Positions 36,473 to 46,390 are shown, counted from the stretch's first letter. The stretch is 64,000 nucleotides of DNA from Pseudoalteromonas sp. 0303 (GCF_013349995.1 NZ_JABVXF010000003.1:71787-135786), one strand, 5' to 3'. A program made the numbers and translations. Notes: generated by a model from the letters alone, not told the origin.

Positions 36473-39400
36473 ATGAATACGGAACTGTTTTTCGTTGGCG
36501 AATGGCAAGTTACCCCGGCCACTAATTCAATCAGGCGCGGTGAACAAACAAAGCATCTTGAACCTAAAGCGATGGATGTATTACTGCTGCTTTGCGAAAA
36601 ACAAGGTGAGCTACTAACAAGTCAAGAAATTATCAGCCATTGCTGGCCAAATGTAGCGCTGGGTGACAACCCTCTACATAAAGTGATCACCCAATTACGT
36701 AAAGCCTTTGACGATAAAGCAAGTGATCCGCATTACATAGAAACCATTCGTAAACGTGGTTATCGGGTTATTGCCGAAATCAACTTTCCACTCAACGAAG
36801 AACAAAAAGCCAGCCAAACCAGTTGGCAAGGTGATTCGCCCTTTGTTGGCTTAAGTGCGTTTGCACCAGAGCAAGCCGATGTATTTTTTGGTCGTAACAA
36901 ACAAATTGCCACTTTGCTACAGCGGGTATCGGCTCAAATAGAGTTTGGTCGCGCATTTTGCTTAATTTTAGGCGCCAGTGGTTCAGGTAAATCGTCGTTA
37001 GTTAACGCAGGTGTATTGCCCGCTTTAATGTCGAGTAATGGCTACGATGGCATTAGAGTACACAGTTACTGCCAACTCGACTTTGCCGATGTCAGCAAAG
37101 AGCGCTTACTGCTTGATTTAGCCTCAACCTTGCTCGATTTAGAAATAAACGACGCACCTGTACTTAGCGATATAAGCGCCGATGCGTTGGCTGAATTGTT
37201 ATTAAAAGACCCAGAACAGGTTATTTCCCGCTGTAAAGCAGCACTTGCAGCGCTAAATGCAGAGCGCAATACGCCCTATTTATTTTTATTTATCGACAGG
37301 CTCGAAGTGCTATTGTCATCGCCGCTATTTAGCGATGACGAGCGCAACCAGCTTTTAGCACTTATTGAGCGCTTAGCAACAAGTGGCTGCATGATCATTT
37401 TTAGTGCCTGTCGTAATGACTTTTACCCGCAAGTAGTGAGTCAACCAAGTTTAATGTCGGGCAAAGCCAATGGCGCACATTTTGACTTATTAGCGCCAAC
37501 TCGCTCTGAGCTTAAGCAAATGATCCGTTTGCCAGCACTTGCAGCAGGCTTAAGTTGGCAACATCACCCAGAGCATCACACACCGCTTGATGAACAACTT
37601 TGTAACGATACTGCCAATAACCCAGATGCATTGCCGATGCTGCAATACACCTTGCAGCAGCTTTACTTGCAGCGCAGCCCAGACAACATATTATTGTTTT
37701 CTGAATACCAAGCGCTTGGCACCATCGAAGGAGCCATCGGCCAAAAAGCCGAACAGGTATTTTGCCAATTACCCAAAGACCAACAAACTGAACTTGCCGC
37801 AGTCCTTTCTAAACTGATCACCTTAAACCCAGATGGCGAAACGCTCACCAGCCGTGCAGCACATTGGAGCGAATTAACCAGCCCTGCTGCGACCAAGCTT
37901 GTTCAGGCTATGGTCGACAGCCGTTTGTTTGTGTCGCACCTTAAAAATGAGCAAGCCTGCTTTAGCCTTGCCCACGAAGCGCTGCTGCGCCATTGGCAAC
38001 GCGCCATAGATTGGGTGCAAGAACACCAACAAAGCTTAGCAATTCAAAGCCGTGTGCAACTAGCCACCGAGCGCTGGCTGCTTGAACATAAACACAGCGA
38101 CTTTTTATTAGCCCAAGGTAAACCGCTACAAGAAGCACAAAGCCTAGTTAAAAACCCTATGTTTAGCTTATCGAGCGACGACCAAGCGTTAATTAAAGCT
38201 TCTAACAATAAAGCGAAACGTAAAAAACGCATGTTACAAATAACGGCTGCAACACTTGTGTGCTTAACCTTTATTGCCACATTTATGAGCGTGCGCAGCT
38301 ATCACGCCGAACAAATAGCAAAACAAAAACGCCAAGAGGCCGAGAGTTTATTGGGTTTTATGGTCGGTGAGTTTGCCGATAAACTCAGAAGCGTTAAGCG
38401 CATGGATTTACTGGATGGTATTAGCAACAAAGCCCTTGAGTATTTTACCAATCAAGACGAAGAAGCAGCCTCGTTGTTTGACTTTAGCGATAAACAAGCC
38501 CAGTTTAATAACCGTTTTCAATACGCTCAAACCTTAGAGGCCATGGGCGAAGTCGCATACTCTCGCGGCAAAACCGACGAAGCCTTCACCGCCTTTGAAA
38601 ATGCGCGAACGCGCCTAGAATCTTTACTAAAAATTCAACCCAACAACCTTGATGTTTTAATGCTTGCAGGGGCCAATGCATTTTGGCTTGGGCAATTAAA
38701 CTTTGATAACAGTGACTATACAGGTGCCGAACCTTGGATAAAACGCTACCAAGAGCACAGCAAACAAATGTACAAATTAGCACCCAACGATTTTAACTCA
38801 ATTATGGAGTTATCTTATTCTTATAACTCGTTAGGTTCATTGTACTTAAAGCAGTTTAATTACGCGCTCGCAAAAAAGAACTTTACTGAATCTTTAAAAC
38901 TTAAAAACCAAGCCCTTAAGCTAAAACCTAATAACAAAAATCTATTACGCGATAAGACAGATACCATCAGTTGGATTGCAAGTACTGAAGAAAACTTAGG
39001 GCATTTCAATGAAGCTCTCAAGATTTTTGAACATGCAGAAAATGAAACAAATAAAATGTTAACTAAGTATCCGGCCGATGCTAGTGTATTAACATCGTTA
39101 GCATATAAACATATCCAGCAAAGCTACTTATTAAGTTACTTCCCTGATAAATCAAAATCTTACGAAAAAGCAAAGCAAGCAACAGAAACAATTAACAAAG
39201 CGAGATTGCAAGATGTTCAAAATAAAACTATTGAAAGAACATACTATCAGTTTCTAGCTTATCAACTCTCTCTCTCTGATAACCCAAATATAGATAATAG
39301 AGTTAGTGAAATAATAGAGTTTTTAGGTACCAACAAGTCATCGAATAGACAAGTTATTGGTACAAAAATTAGCTTGATAGAATATTTCATTAATAGAAAT

Positions 39401-39715
39401 AATATTAAAAGGGCTTTAGATCTTTTAAAAAGCCTGGATGAAAATAACATGTTATCCAGCGCACTGGATATAGACAATGCACGACTTCATACAAGAATCT
39501 TGTTAATTAAAGCTCGTTTAGCTAAATCACAACAAGAAAAAAATTCTTTATGTGAAGACGCAGCAACCACTCTAAATAAAATAAGTAAAAAAACTAAAAG
39601 TATAAAATTTACTTACCCATTAATTCAGGCATATACCTGCCTAAATAAATCACACGAAATAGAAGCGACCATTGTTCCGGTAAGAGAACTGGGAATAATT
39701 AATTTTCAACTATAA
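36473..39715 (+). CDS. wHTH - STAND NTPase - transmembrane - TPR signalling protein, 1080 aa
   Basis: This is a very large regulator. Residues 1-105 are an OmpR/CadC-type winged helix (LEPKAMDVLLLLCEKQGELLT, then HYIETIRKRGYRVIA). Residues 120-580 are an nSTAND1-like NTPase: SPFVGLSAFAPEQADVFFGR, Walker A GASGSGKSS (about 167-175), Walker B LFLFIDRLEVLL. A membrane helix follows (about 587-608, ITAATLVCLTFIATFM). Residues 640-1060 form a TPR array (GEVAYSRGKTDEAFTAFENA, then YNSLGSLYLKQFNYALAKKN). I infer a membrane-anchored sensor that binds DNA directly. The last third is much more AT-rich than the rest. The ligand is unknown. The 125-aa gene 15 bases downstream is its likely partner. Confidence 0.85.
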   Translation: MNTELFFVGEWQVTPATNSIRRGEQTKHLEPKAMDVLLLLCEKQGELLTSQEIISHCWPNVALGDNPLHKVITQLRKAFDDKASDPHYIETIRKRGYRVIAEINFPLNEEQKASQTSWQGDSPFVGLSAFAPEQADVFFGRNKQIATLLQRVSAQIEFGRAFCLILGASGSGKSSLVNAGVLPALMSSNGYDGIRVHSYCQLDFADVSKERLLLDLASTLLDLEINDAPVLSDISADALAELLLKDPEQVISRCKAALAALNAERNTPYLFLFIDRLEVLLSSPLFSDDERNQLLALIERLATSGCMIIFSACRNDFYPQVVSQPSLMSGKANGAHFDLLAPTRSELKQMIRLPALAAGLSWQHHPEHHTPLDEQLCNDTANNPDALPMLQYTLQQLYLQRSPDNILLFSEYQALGTIEGAIGQKAEQVFCQLPKDQQTELAAVLSKLITLNPDGETLTSRAAHWSELTSPAATKLVQAMVDSRLFVSHLKNEQACFSLAHEALLRHWQRAIDWVQEHQQSLAIQSRVQLATERWLLEHKHSDFLLAQGKPLQEAQSLVKNPMFSLSSDDQALIKASNNKAKRKKRMLQITAATLVCLTFIATFMSVRSYHAEQIAKQKRQEAESLLGFMVGEFADKLRSVKRMDLLDGISNKALEYFTNQDEEAASLFDFSDKQAQFNNRFQYAQTLEAMGEVAYSRGKTDEAFTAFENARTRLESLLKIQPNNLDVLMLAGANAFWLGQLNFDNSDYTGAEPWIKRYQEHSKQMYKLAPNDFNSIMELSYSYNSLGSLYLKQFNYALAKKNFTESLKLKNQALKLKPNNKNLLRDKTDTISWIASTEENLGHFNEALKIFEHAENETNKMLTKYPADASVLTSLAYKHIQQSYLLSYFPDKSKSYEKAKQATETINKARLQDVQNKTIERTYYQFLAYQLSLSDNPNIDNRVSEIIEFLGTNKSSNRQVIGTKISLIEYFINRNNIKRALDLLKSLDENNMLSSALDIDNARLHTRILLIKARLAKSQQEKNSLCEDAATTLNKISKKTKSIKFTYPLIQAYTCLNKSHEIEATIVPVRELGIINFQL

Positions 39716-39730
39716 AGTAAAGGAAAAAAC

Positions 39731-40108
39731 ATGAGTGAAGGTAAAGTATACAATTTCACAGTGAATATTGAATTAGATAGCAACAAAAAAGCCGTATTTA
39801 CATACTTCCAAGATGGTCAACAAGTATCTGGAGGTGGGGTTGTTACAGAAAGAAATAGTCTTGGGATTTACACCCTAAATGAAGAAACTCAAAAAAGAGG
39901 GTTCTTATTTTCTGCCGCTACTTTTAGTAATCATGAGGGTGACTGTGCTAAAGATTTCAGTTACGAGGTTACAAACGCTGGTATGGTAATCAATATTTCA
40001 GATACCGATGAAAACAGCGGTACAGCATGTATGATCTTCACGGTTAGCTGCAATGGTGAGGAATATCAAAGCGAAGATCCACAGTTTGAAAATAAAGAAG
40101 AAGTATAA
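39731..40108 (+). CDS. small all-beta cytoplasmic protein, 125 aa, partner of the STAND regulator
   Basis: The gene starts 15 bases after the regulator, with AAAGGAAA as ribosome-binding site. There is no signal peptide. The chain alternates short strands (YNFTVNIELD, KAVFTYFQDG, GMVINISDT, CMIFTVSC) and carries three cysteines, then an acidic tail SEDPQFENKEEV. The DP..E tail recalls the DP-EP family, at low confidence. The pair ends at the terminator at 40131-40155. It shares the AT-rich composition of the 3' part of the regulator gene, as if the two segments were acquired together. Confidence 0.75.
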   Translation: MSEGKVYNFTVNIELDSNKKAVFTYFQDGQQVSGGGVVTERNSLGIYTLNEETQKRGFLFSAATFSNHEGDCAKDFSYEVTNAGMVINISDTDENSGTACMIFTVSCNGEEYQSEDPQFENKEEV

Positions 40109-40130
40109 AATCTAGAAATAACACCAACAC

Positions 40131-40155
40131 AAGGCTCCACCAAGGAGTCTTTTTA
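40131..40155 (+). terminator. terminator after the STAND-regulator operon
   Basis: The stem AGGCTCC/GGAGTCT (one G-U) has a five-base loop and is followed by five Ts, 23 bases beyond the 125-aa gene. Confidence 0.75.
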
Positions 40156-40266
40156 AGTTCAAAAACAACAACTTAAAATCAGAAGATTACCAGAAGGTTA
40201 ATTTGCACTTTTTTAAGTAACTTTATAGACACCAAAATCGTTTGCATCGGCAAAAAGGAAACGAAC

Positions 40267-41247
40267 GTGTCTACTAATAAAAATGAACAACCAAGCACTG
40301 CTAAATCAGAAGCGAAAAGCGCACTTGCGCAGTCTATCAATTCAGAGCAACTTGCGCTGATTGCCCAAATGTTTCAGAACATTCCTGAGGGAGTGTTTAT
40401 CATTAATGGTCAAGGCACGTTCGAATTTGCAAACCCGATGGCGGCTCAGCTTTTAGGTGACAACCAAGAAGAGTTAATCGGGCAAAACATTTTACATTAC
40501 CTACACGACACCGACCGTGATAAATACATGTATACCCTACTAAGTTGGTTAGACCATAAAGACTCGCCGATAAGTCTTGGGCCAAACGAAGTTAAAATAA
40601 ACCGTGCCGACAGTAAAACCCTTGAGGCAGATTTATGTATATCGAGCCTGCCAAAAAACATTGCCGTTGCAGAAAATTTATTTATTTGTGTATTACACGA
40701 TTTATCATCACACAAAGAGCAATACAATCGTTTAATTAAACAGGCTACCACTGACCATTTAACCGGCCTTGCAAATAGATTAACCCTTGAAGAGTCATTA
40801 AAAGAGCATTGGCAAGAAAGCGTACAAACCAACCAAGCCATTAGCACTATATTAATCGACATTGATTACTTTAAATTATTCAACGACCGATTTGGTCATG
40901 TAAAAGGCGATAAATGCTTACAAAAAGTAGCAAGTATAATCGCAGATTCACTCCCTTCTCGCGATTGTTTAGCAGCCCGTTATGGCGGTGAAGAGTTTGC
41001 CATTATATTACCTCGCTGCCAAAAAGACACGGCCGCCGCCATTGCTAAACATATTCAAATAAAAGTAAATAACATGCCATTTACTGATATAGGTCTACCG
41101 AGTGATTTTAGAATAAGTGTAAGCCAAGGAATTGCTTGCGAGTTTAATAATCAATATCGTACTTCAGAGGCATTAATTTGCGCAGCAGATACTGCATTAT
41201 ACCGAGCAAAAACAGAGGGCAGAAATAAAATCAGTATTAGCGCATAA
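40267..41247 (+). CDS. PAS-GGDEF diguanylate cyclase
   Basis: This 326-residue cytoplasmic protein has an N-terminal PAS domain (about 25-145: IAQMFQNIPEGVFIINGQG, ANPMAAQLLGDNQEELIG) and a GGDEF domain (TDHLTGLANRLTLEE, then DIDYFKLFNDRFGHVKGD, then ARYGGEEFAIILP). Active-site residues are complete, so it should make c-di-GMP. There is no RxxD I-site before the GGEEF. The start is GTG at 40267, with AGGAAA upstream. It lies behind the STAND operon but after a terminator. Confidence 0.93.
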   Translation: MSTNKNEQPSTAKSEAKSALAQSINSEQLALIAQMFQNIPEGVFIINGQGTFEFANPMAAQLLGDNQEELIGQNILHYLHDTDRDKYMYTLLSWLDHKDSPISLGPNEVKINRADSKTLEADLCISSLPKNIAVAENLFICVLHDLSSHKEQYNRLIKQATTDHLTGLANRLTLEESLKEHWQESVQTNQAISTILIDIDYFKLFNDRFGHVKGDKCLQKVASIIADSLPSRDCLAARYGGEEFAIILPRCQKDTAAAIAKHIQIKVNNMPFTDIGLPSDFRISVSQGIACEFNNQYRTSEALICAADTALYRAKTEGRNKISISA

Positions 41248-41384
41248 TAAAAGTTAATATAATGTAAATGCGGTGAGCTAAATAGCTTGTTTAGATAATC
41301 ATATAGTATACTTTTATGTTATTTGTTTGTTCCTTTTTTATTGATAAACTGCGAAGCGAAATCAACGTTAGATGGGATCCAACA

Positions 41385-43904
41385 ATGACAATTTTTAAAA
41401 AAGTACCTTTGCAACTCGCAATTGCAAGTACACTCGCTACATCAGTGACTGCAATCGCTGCTGAGCAAACAACTGACAACACCGCTCAAGATGTTGAAGT
41501 TATTTCTGTTACTGGTACTCGCCGAAGCCTTCGTAGTATTTCTGAAAGTACCGTGCCTGTCGATTTATTAACAAGCCGCGATTTATCAAGCACAGGTCAG
41601 CTTGATATGAGCCAAGTATTAGCATCACAGTTACCAAGCTTTAACTATCCAAGTGCCACCATTGCTGATGGTACTGACCACGCAAAACCAGCTGTTTTAC
41701 GTGGCCTTGCTCCTGATCACACATTAGTTCTGATTAATGGTAAACGCCGCCATGCCGGTGCATTATTAAACTTAAATGGTACTGTTGGCCGTGGTTCAAC
41801 GGCAGTAGATTTAAATAATATTCCGACTTCTGCGATTAAGCGTGTTGAAATTCTACGTGATGGCGCTGCAGCTCAATACGGTTCTGACGCGATTGCCGGT
41901 GTGATCAATATTGTATTAAAAGATGCCGATGAAGGCGGTAGCGTGAGCTACACATACGGTGAATACGACACACAAATGGCAGGCTCTCCTCAGCTACTAA
42001 ACACCACAACGGATAGCGAAGGCAACTTAAGCTTTGAAACTGGCAGCGACCGTGAAGTAAACGACGGCATTACGCGCACAGCAAGTGCTAATGCGGGCTT
42101 TGCACTAGGCGATAATGGCTTTATTAATGTGTCGATTGAGTCACGTAATAACGAGCCAACAAACCGCTCTGGCTTTGATGCACGTGAGCAATATAGCCGT
42201 GATGAGAATGGCGATTTAGATTCACGTGAATTTGACTTTGACCGCTATAACCACCGCTTTGGTAAAGCCGATATCGAAGACTTCGCGCTTTTTTATAACC
42301 TAGGTTATGAGTTTGATAACTCGCTGTCGCTTTACTCATTTGCAAGTTACTCAAACCGTAAAGGTAACTCAGGTGGTTTTTATCGTCGTGCCAACGATTC
42401 ACGTAACTTAACTGAAGTGTATCCTGACGGTTTCTTACCGCAAATTGATACCGATGTAGATGACTACTCATTTGCGATTGGCTTAAATGGCGAAACTAAT
42501 GATTGGGCTTGGGATGTAAGCACCAATTATGGTCGCAATGACTTTGGTATTGGCGTAAGCAACAGCTTAAATACCTCGATGGGTGTTAGCAGCCCAACAG
42601 AATTTGATGATGGCTCGCTTGTCTATGAACAATACCTAGTGAATATGGATGCCAGCAATACACTAGATTTAGGTTTACCTGATGATGTGTTTGTTACGAT
42701 TGGTGCTGAGTATCGTCACGAAAACTACCAAATAAAAGCAGGTGAAACAGCCTCTTACCTCACTGTATTAGATGACGATGGTAACCCTGTTGCTGCCGGT
42801 GGCGCGCAAGTGCTACCTGGTTTCTCACCAGAAAGTGCAACAGATAAAAGCCGTCATAACATTGCGGTGTTTGCAGAGTTTGATACTTATCTAACGACAG
42901 ATTGGAACCTTGTATTAGCAGGTCGTTTTGAAGATTACAGTGATTTTGGTAGTACTTTTACCTCTAAACTTGCTTCACGCTACAGCATTAACGAGTCGCT
43001 GTCGCTACGTGGTGCAATTAGCACAGGTTTTAGAGCGCCATCACTTGCCCAAACTTCATATAAATCAGTAAGCACTGTCTTTGAAAATGGTGTGCCAAAT
43101 GAAGTGGGCTTATTCCCAGTTGATGAGCCAGCAGCGCAAGCTTTAGGTGCACGTGAACTTGAAGCTGAAGAATCAGTAAATATGACAGCGGGTTTCATCT
43201 TTACGCAAGGCGGTTTTAGCTTAACCCTAGATGCGTATCGCATTGAAATTGACGACCGTATCGTTTTGTCTGAAAACTTAAGTGGCTCAGAAGTTGAAGC
43301 GATTTTAGCCGAAGCGGGCGAAGTAAATACGCAGCGCGTACGTTACTTTACTAATGCCATTGATTCACGTACGCAAGGTGTTGATATTGTTGCGACCTAC
43401 TCACTAGGCTTAGAAAACTATGGTGATTTACGCTTAAGTGCAGCGGTTAACTTTAACGACACTGAAGTAACACACGTTAAAGAAAATCCACCTGAATTAG
43501 AGGCGCTTGGCGATAGCTACGAGTATTTCTCTCGTCGCGAAATCACACGCTTTGAAAAAGGTACTCCAGCCGATAAATGGAACCTATCTGCAACATGGGA
43601 TTATGAAAACTTCCAAACAACATTACGAGCAACTCGTTATGGTGAAGTAGTTGATACTGCAAGCAGTGAAGATGGTGATGAAGTACTTGATGCTAAATGG
43701 ATTGCTGACTTAGAAGTGGCTTACCGCCCTGATGAGCAGTGGAAGTTTGCATTAGGCGCCAATAACCTATTCGATCAGTACCCTCAAGATACTGTAAGTA
43801 ATATTGGTTACAGCGATTTCAACCAAATTTTCCCTTATAGTGGCTTTGCGCCATACAGCTTAGATGGCCGTTTTATTTACGGTAACATCACTTATAGCTT
43901 CTAA
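41385..43904 (+). CDS. TonB-dependent receptor, substrate unknown
   Basis: This 839-residue outer-membrane receptor has a signal peptide (LQLAIASTLATSVTAIAA), a TonB box-like VEVISVTGTRRS, a plug (VLRGLAPDHTLVLINGKRRH, then IKRVEILRDGAAAQYGSDAIAGVINIVL) and a barrel ending in YSF. The plug type is that of large carbohydrate- or peptide-associated receptors rather than a classical siderophore one. ATG 41385 is chosen because the frame back to 41316 would precede the signal peptide with 23 residues. A G-C-rich hairpin (43911-43934) follows. Confidence 0.92.
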   Translation: MTIFKKVPLQLAIASTLATSVTAIAAEQTTDNTAQDVEVISVTGTRRSLRSISESTVPVDLLTSRDLSSTGQLDMSQVLASQLPSFNYPSATIADGTDHAKPAVLRGLAPDHTLVLINGKRRHAGALLNLNGTVGRGSTAVDLNNIPTSAIKRVEILRDGAAAQYGSDAIAGVINIVLKDADEGGSVSYTYGEYDTQMAGSPQLLNTTTDSEGNLSFETGSDREVNDGITRTASANAGFALGDNGFINVSIESRNNEPTNRSGFDAREQYSRDENGDLDSREFDFDRYNHRFGKADIEDFALFYNLGYEFDNSLSLYSFASYSNRKGNSGGFYRRANDSRNLTEVYPDGFLPQIDTDVDDYSFAIGLNGETNDWAWDVSTNYGRNDFGIGVSNSLNTSMGVSSPTEFDDGSLVYEQYLVNMDASNTLDLGLPDDVFVTIGAEYRHENYQIKAGETASYLTVLDDDGNPVAAGGAQVLPGFSPESATDKSRHNIAVFAEFDTYLTTDWNLVLAGRFEDYSDFGSTFTSKLASRYSINESLSLRGAISTGFRAPSLAQTSYKSVSTVFENGVPNEVGLFPVDEPAAQALGARELEAEESVNMTAGFIFTQGGFSLTLDAYRIEIDDRIVLSENLSGSEVEAILAEAGEVNTQRVRYFTNAIDSRTQGVDIVATYSLGLENYGDLRLSAAVNFNDTEVTHVKENPPELEALGDSYEYFSRREITRFEKGTPADKWNLSATWDYENFQTTLRATRYGEVVDTASSEDGDEVLDAKWIADLEVAYRPDEQWKFALGANNLFDQYPQDTVSNIGYSDFNQIFPYSGFAPYSLDGRFIYGNITYSF

Positions 43905-43910
43905 AAAAGT

Positions 43911-43945
43911 CGGTGCTGGCTTAGGCTAGCACCGCAACCTCTTTT
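43911..43945 (+). terminator. probable terminator after the TonB receptor
   Basis: A ten-base stem CGGTGCTGGC/GCTAGCACCG (one G-U) has a four-base loop. The T run starts only about ten bases later, so strength is uncertain. Confidence 0.5.
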
Positions 43946-44040
43946 ATAGCCAAAACCCTCGATTAAAATAATTCGCTTTAAACAACCTTTTTCACACTTG
44001 CGACGACTAACTAAATAACATAACCCATTAGGACATCATT

Positions 44041-44589
44041 ATGAATTTAGTACGTATTAGCGTAAGTGCACTCTTAATCACAGCCACTACAGCCTGTATT
44101 GGCCTCTCAAATGCCAGTACAACAAACAACCAAGGTGATTATCGTGTTATCACTTTTAAAGACTGTAAAAAAGTAAGCGAAAGTCCCCTCAATAACGAGC
44201 AAATTGCAGCATACCTAGAGCTTGAGCGTGAGCAAGTAAAACTAGAAGCACTTGAGCAACCAATTAATGACATAGAGCTACAAGTTTCTGAGTACTCTGA
44301 GCAAATAGAAGCAATCACCGAAGAAGCAGTTATTGAAGACGAGAACCACTTGCGAATTAATAAAAGCTTGTTAAAAGAACAAGATAAACTTGCTAAAGAG
44401 CTTAATAAACTTATGGCTGCTCATGATGCCGATTTTAAAGCACTGGAACAGCAAGCAAAGTTAATTGAACATGCCGCTAAGCAGTTTGATAAAACTATGA
44501 AGCCTTTGATGGAACAAGGTGAGTCAACCCATTTACAAATTTTAGCGCCGGGTGAAGACGAAAAACCAGGGTGTTTTTACGCTATCTAA
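44041..44589 (+). CDS. exported coiled-coil protein, 182 aa
   Basis: It has a signal peptide (ISVSALLITATTACIG), possibly a lipoprotein with Cys at about 19, although the lipobox is weak. The mature part is Glu/Lys/Leu-rich with long heptad stretches (EQIAAYLELEREQVKLEAL, KSLLKEQDKLAKELNKLM), so it is a predicted coiled coil. Three further cysteines lie outside the coil. There is no recognised family. The ribosome-binding site is AGGA. Its stop interlocks with the TPR gene on the other strand (CTAA at 44586-44589). Confidence 0.65.
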   Translation: MNLVRISVSALLITATTACIGLSNASTTNNQGDYRVITFKDCKKVSESPLNNEQIAAYLELEREQVKLEALEQPINDIELQVSEYSEQIEAITEEAVIEDENHLRINKSLLKEQDKLAKELNKLMAAHDADFKALEQQAKLIEHAAKQFDKTMKPLMEQGESTHLQILAPGEDEKPGCFYAI

Positions 44590-45491
44590 AGTACGTTACC
44601 AAGATGTGCATAAAGTTTCGCATGTGATTGACGAATGTCTTCTTTATGCACTTGCTTAAACCATTTTAATGCTTGATCTTGCTTTCCTGCTTGCCAATTG
44701 ATTTCAGCAAGACGTAACTTATAAATAGCAATCACATGTCGATCTGAATCTGTATCCATGTACTTAAGAGACTGTACATAAACTCCATCGGCTTGCTCAT
44801 AATTTGCCAGAAGTTGGTGGGTACGCGCTAAATTACCTAAAGCAACAGAGATTTTGCGGTTATGGTTGGTTTTTAAAATCCAATCAGCGGCGCTTTTTCG
44901 GCTTGCAAGTGCACCGTCTATATCACCTAATGAGTGATAAACATTTGCTTTATTCGAAGCCAGTTCAAAGTGGAAAATGGGATCTTTGCTTTTGCCAAAG
45001 CGTCGCTCAGCCCTATCAAGAATTTGCAATGCCGTTTCTTTGTTGCCAAACACGTATTGTAGATTAGCCAATTCAACCATACGCATAGGGTTACCAAAGG
45101 AGTCGAAGATTGCTTGCAGTTTTTCAAATGCTTTTGTGGCATATTTACGACCAGTTTCAAAGTCGCCTAAATAATGCATTGATTTGGCGTAATAAAAGTA
45201 AACTTGCACCTGAAATACAACAGGTAACTCTTCACTGGTAATGAAAGGCTCAGTGCTATCTTTCAAGATTTGATATTCCATTTTGTCGTAGAAATAATCA
45301 AACTGATAAGATTTAATCTCATACCAACGCGCAGAGCCAAGCTCACTGCTTGCTAGCTGTTGATTAATGTAATCTAAGCAACTAATTTGTGATTGTTGCT
45401 CACAAAACATCTCATGATCACTAAAGTTTTCAGAGGCATTGGCATTAAGGCTCGATAATCCTAACAATAACAAGGCTAACTTTTTCTTCAT
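44586..45491 (-). CDS. periplasmic TPR-repeat protein
   Basis: A signal peptide (LALLLLGLSSLNANA) is followed by helical hairpins matching tetratricopeptide repeats (VYFYYAKSMHYLGDFETGRKY, NKANVYHSLGDIDGALASR, GNLARTHQLLANYEQADGVY, LRLAEINWQAGKQDQALKWF). It has 301 residues. It is probably a periplasmic scaffold; no catalytic domain follows. It resembles the N-terminal sensor part of Alteromonadales TPR-GGDEF proteins but stands alone, so a truncated signalling protein is an alternative. Confidence 0.8.
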   Translation of the reverse strand: MKKKLALLLLGLSSLNANASENFSDHEMFCEQQSQISCLDYINQQLASSELGSARWYEIKSYQFDYFYDKMEYQILKDSTEPFITSEELPVVFQVQVYFYYAKSMHYLGDFETGRKYATKAFEKLQAIFDSFGNPMRMVELANLQYVFGNKETALQILDRAERRFGKSKDPIFHFELASNKANVYHSLGDIDGALASRKSAADWILKTNHNRKISVALGNLARTHQLLANYEQADGVYVQSLKYMDTDSDRHVIAIYKLRLAEINWQAGKQDQALKWFKQVHKEDIRQSHAKLYAHLGNVL

Positions 45492-45558
45492 GCTCTATTT
45501 TCTCAGCGATAACTCCCTCAGAAAACTAACAAAATTTAACAGCTTATAACAGTAATTT

Positions 45559-46296
45559 TTAATTAAATTGATAAGTGTAACCCAGCACTAAGTTTTGATC
45601 TGAGCCATAATCACTGTCTTCTGTTGCAGCAAAAAGCTTGAAACTTTGTTGTTTATCAAATTGATAACTTGCACCAATGGCTGCGAAATACCCTGAATAA
45701 TCGTTAGAACCTACTGAATACGCTGCTGCAGTCATTAATGTCCATTTTTCGGATAATGGCTTTAACGCAAATGCGCCTAAGTAACCACCATCACTACTGT
45801 TTGGAATAAGCACCCAACCTTCAGGGCCAGGTATTTCTGTTGTTAAACACGCACCTTGCCCTGCTAAACACGCAATTTCACCATCAACATGGCTATAACC
45901 ACCCATAGCGAAAATTTGCCAACCATAGGGCGCAATATCAAAGTAACTCAGTGGCATAAAGGTGCCAACACTATAGGTTGTACGCTCAGCTCCTTGATCA
46001 TAACTTTGCTTACCAAAGTTAAAATTAACAATGCCAATATCAAATAGCCACGAGCCACCAACACGCCATTCATCGCCATTGGCACTCACACTGGCATTAA
46101 GCTTTTTAACTGCTCCCAAACTCAGCGAACCGGTGATCCTTAATTCATCTGAATAACTTGCACCAAACTGAGTAACGACCTTGGTGGGATCTTCACTCAG
46201 TTTAGTTTGTTCACCCGAAGCGGTTTGTGCTGCTGATGCGCTAAACACTGAAACTACCGATAAAGCTGCGAGTGCTGCTTTTTTACCTAATACCAT
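45559..46296 (-). CDS. putative outer-membrane beta-barrel protein, 245 aa
   Basis: Signal peptide LAALSVVSVFSASA is followed by a linker and amphipathic strands (ELRITGSLSLGAVKKLNASVS, WRVGGSWLFDIGIVNFNFG, GYFAAIGASYQFD), finishing LVLGYTYQFN. A Cys pair (IACLAGQGACL) could close a loop. There is no known family. ATG 46296 follows AAGGAC. It is upstream of the TPR gene in the same orientation with a 67-base gap, so co-expression is possible. Confidence 0.65.
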   Translation of the reverse strand: MVLGKKAALAALSVVSVFSASAAQTASGEQTKLSEDPTKVVTQFGASYSDELRITGSLSLGAVKKLNASVSANGDEWRVGGSWLFDIGIVNFNFGKQSYDQGAERTTYSVGTFMPLSYFDIAPYGWQIFAMGGYSHVDGEIACLAGQGACLTTEIPGPEGWVLIPNSSDGGYLGAFALKPLSEKWTLMTAAAYSVGSNDYSGYFAAIGASYQFDKQQSFKLFAATEDSDYGSDQNLVLGYTYQFN

Positions 46297-46390
46297 ATTA
46301 ATGTCCTTTTAGTTTGACTGAGTCACAATTCATAATAACTGTGTATTAGGTAAATAAAAGTGTTTATTTTATGTTCGCTTAAAATTTTAG

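Noticed and set aside
36230..36508. 92-codon minus-strand ORF
   Set aside because: It lies over the palindromic element and the start of the large regulator, with no ribosome-binding site or coding character.
42124..42471. 115-codon minus-strand ORF
   Set aside because: It is antisense inside a TonB-receptor barrel; His/Tyr/Ser-rich shadow with no start context.
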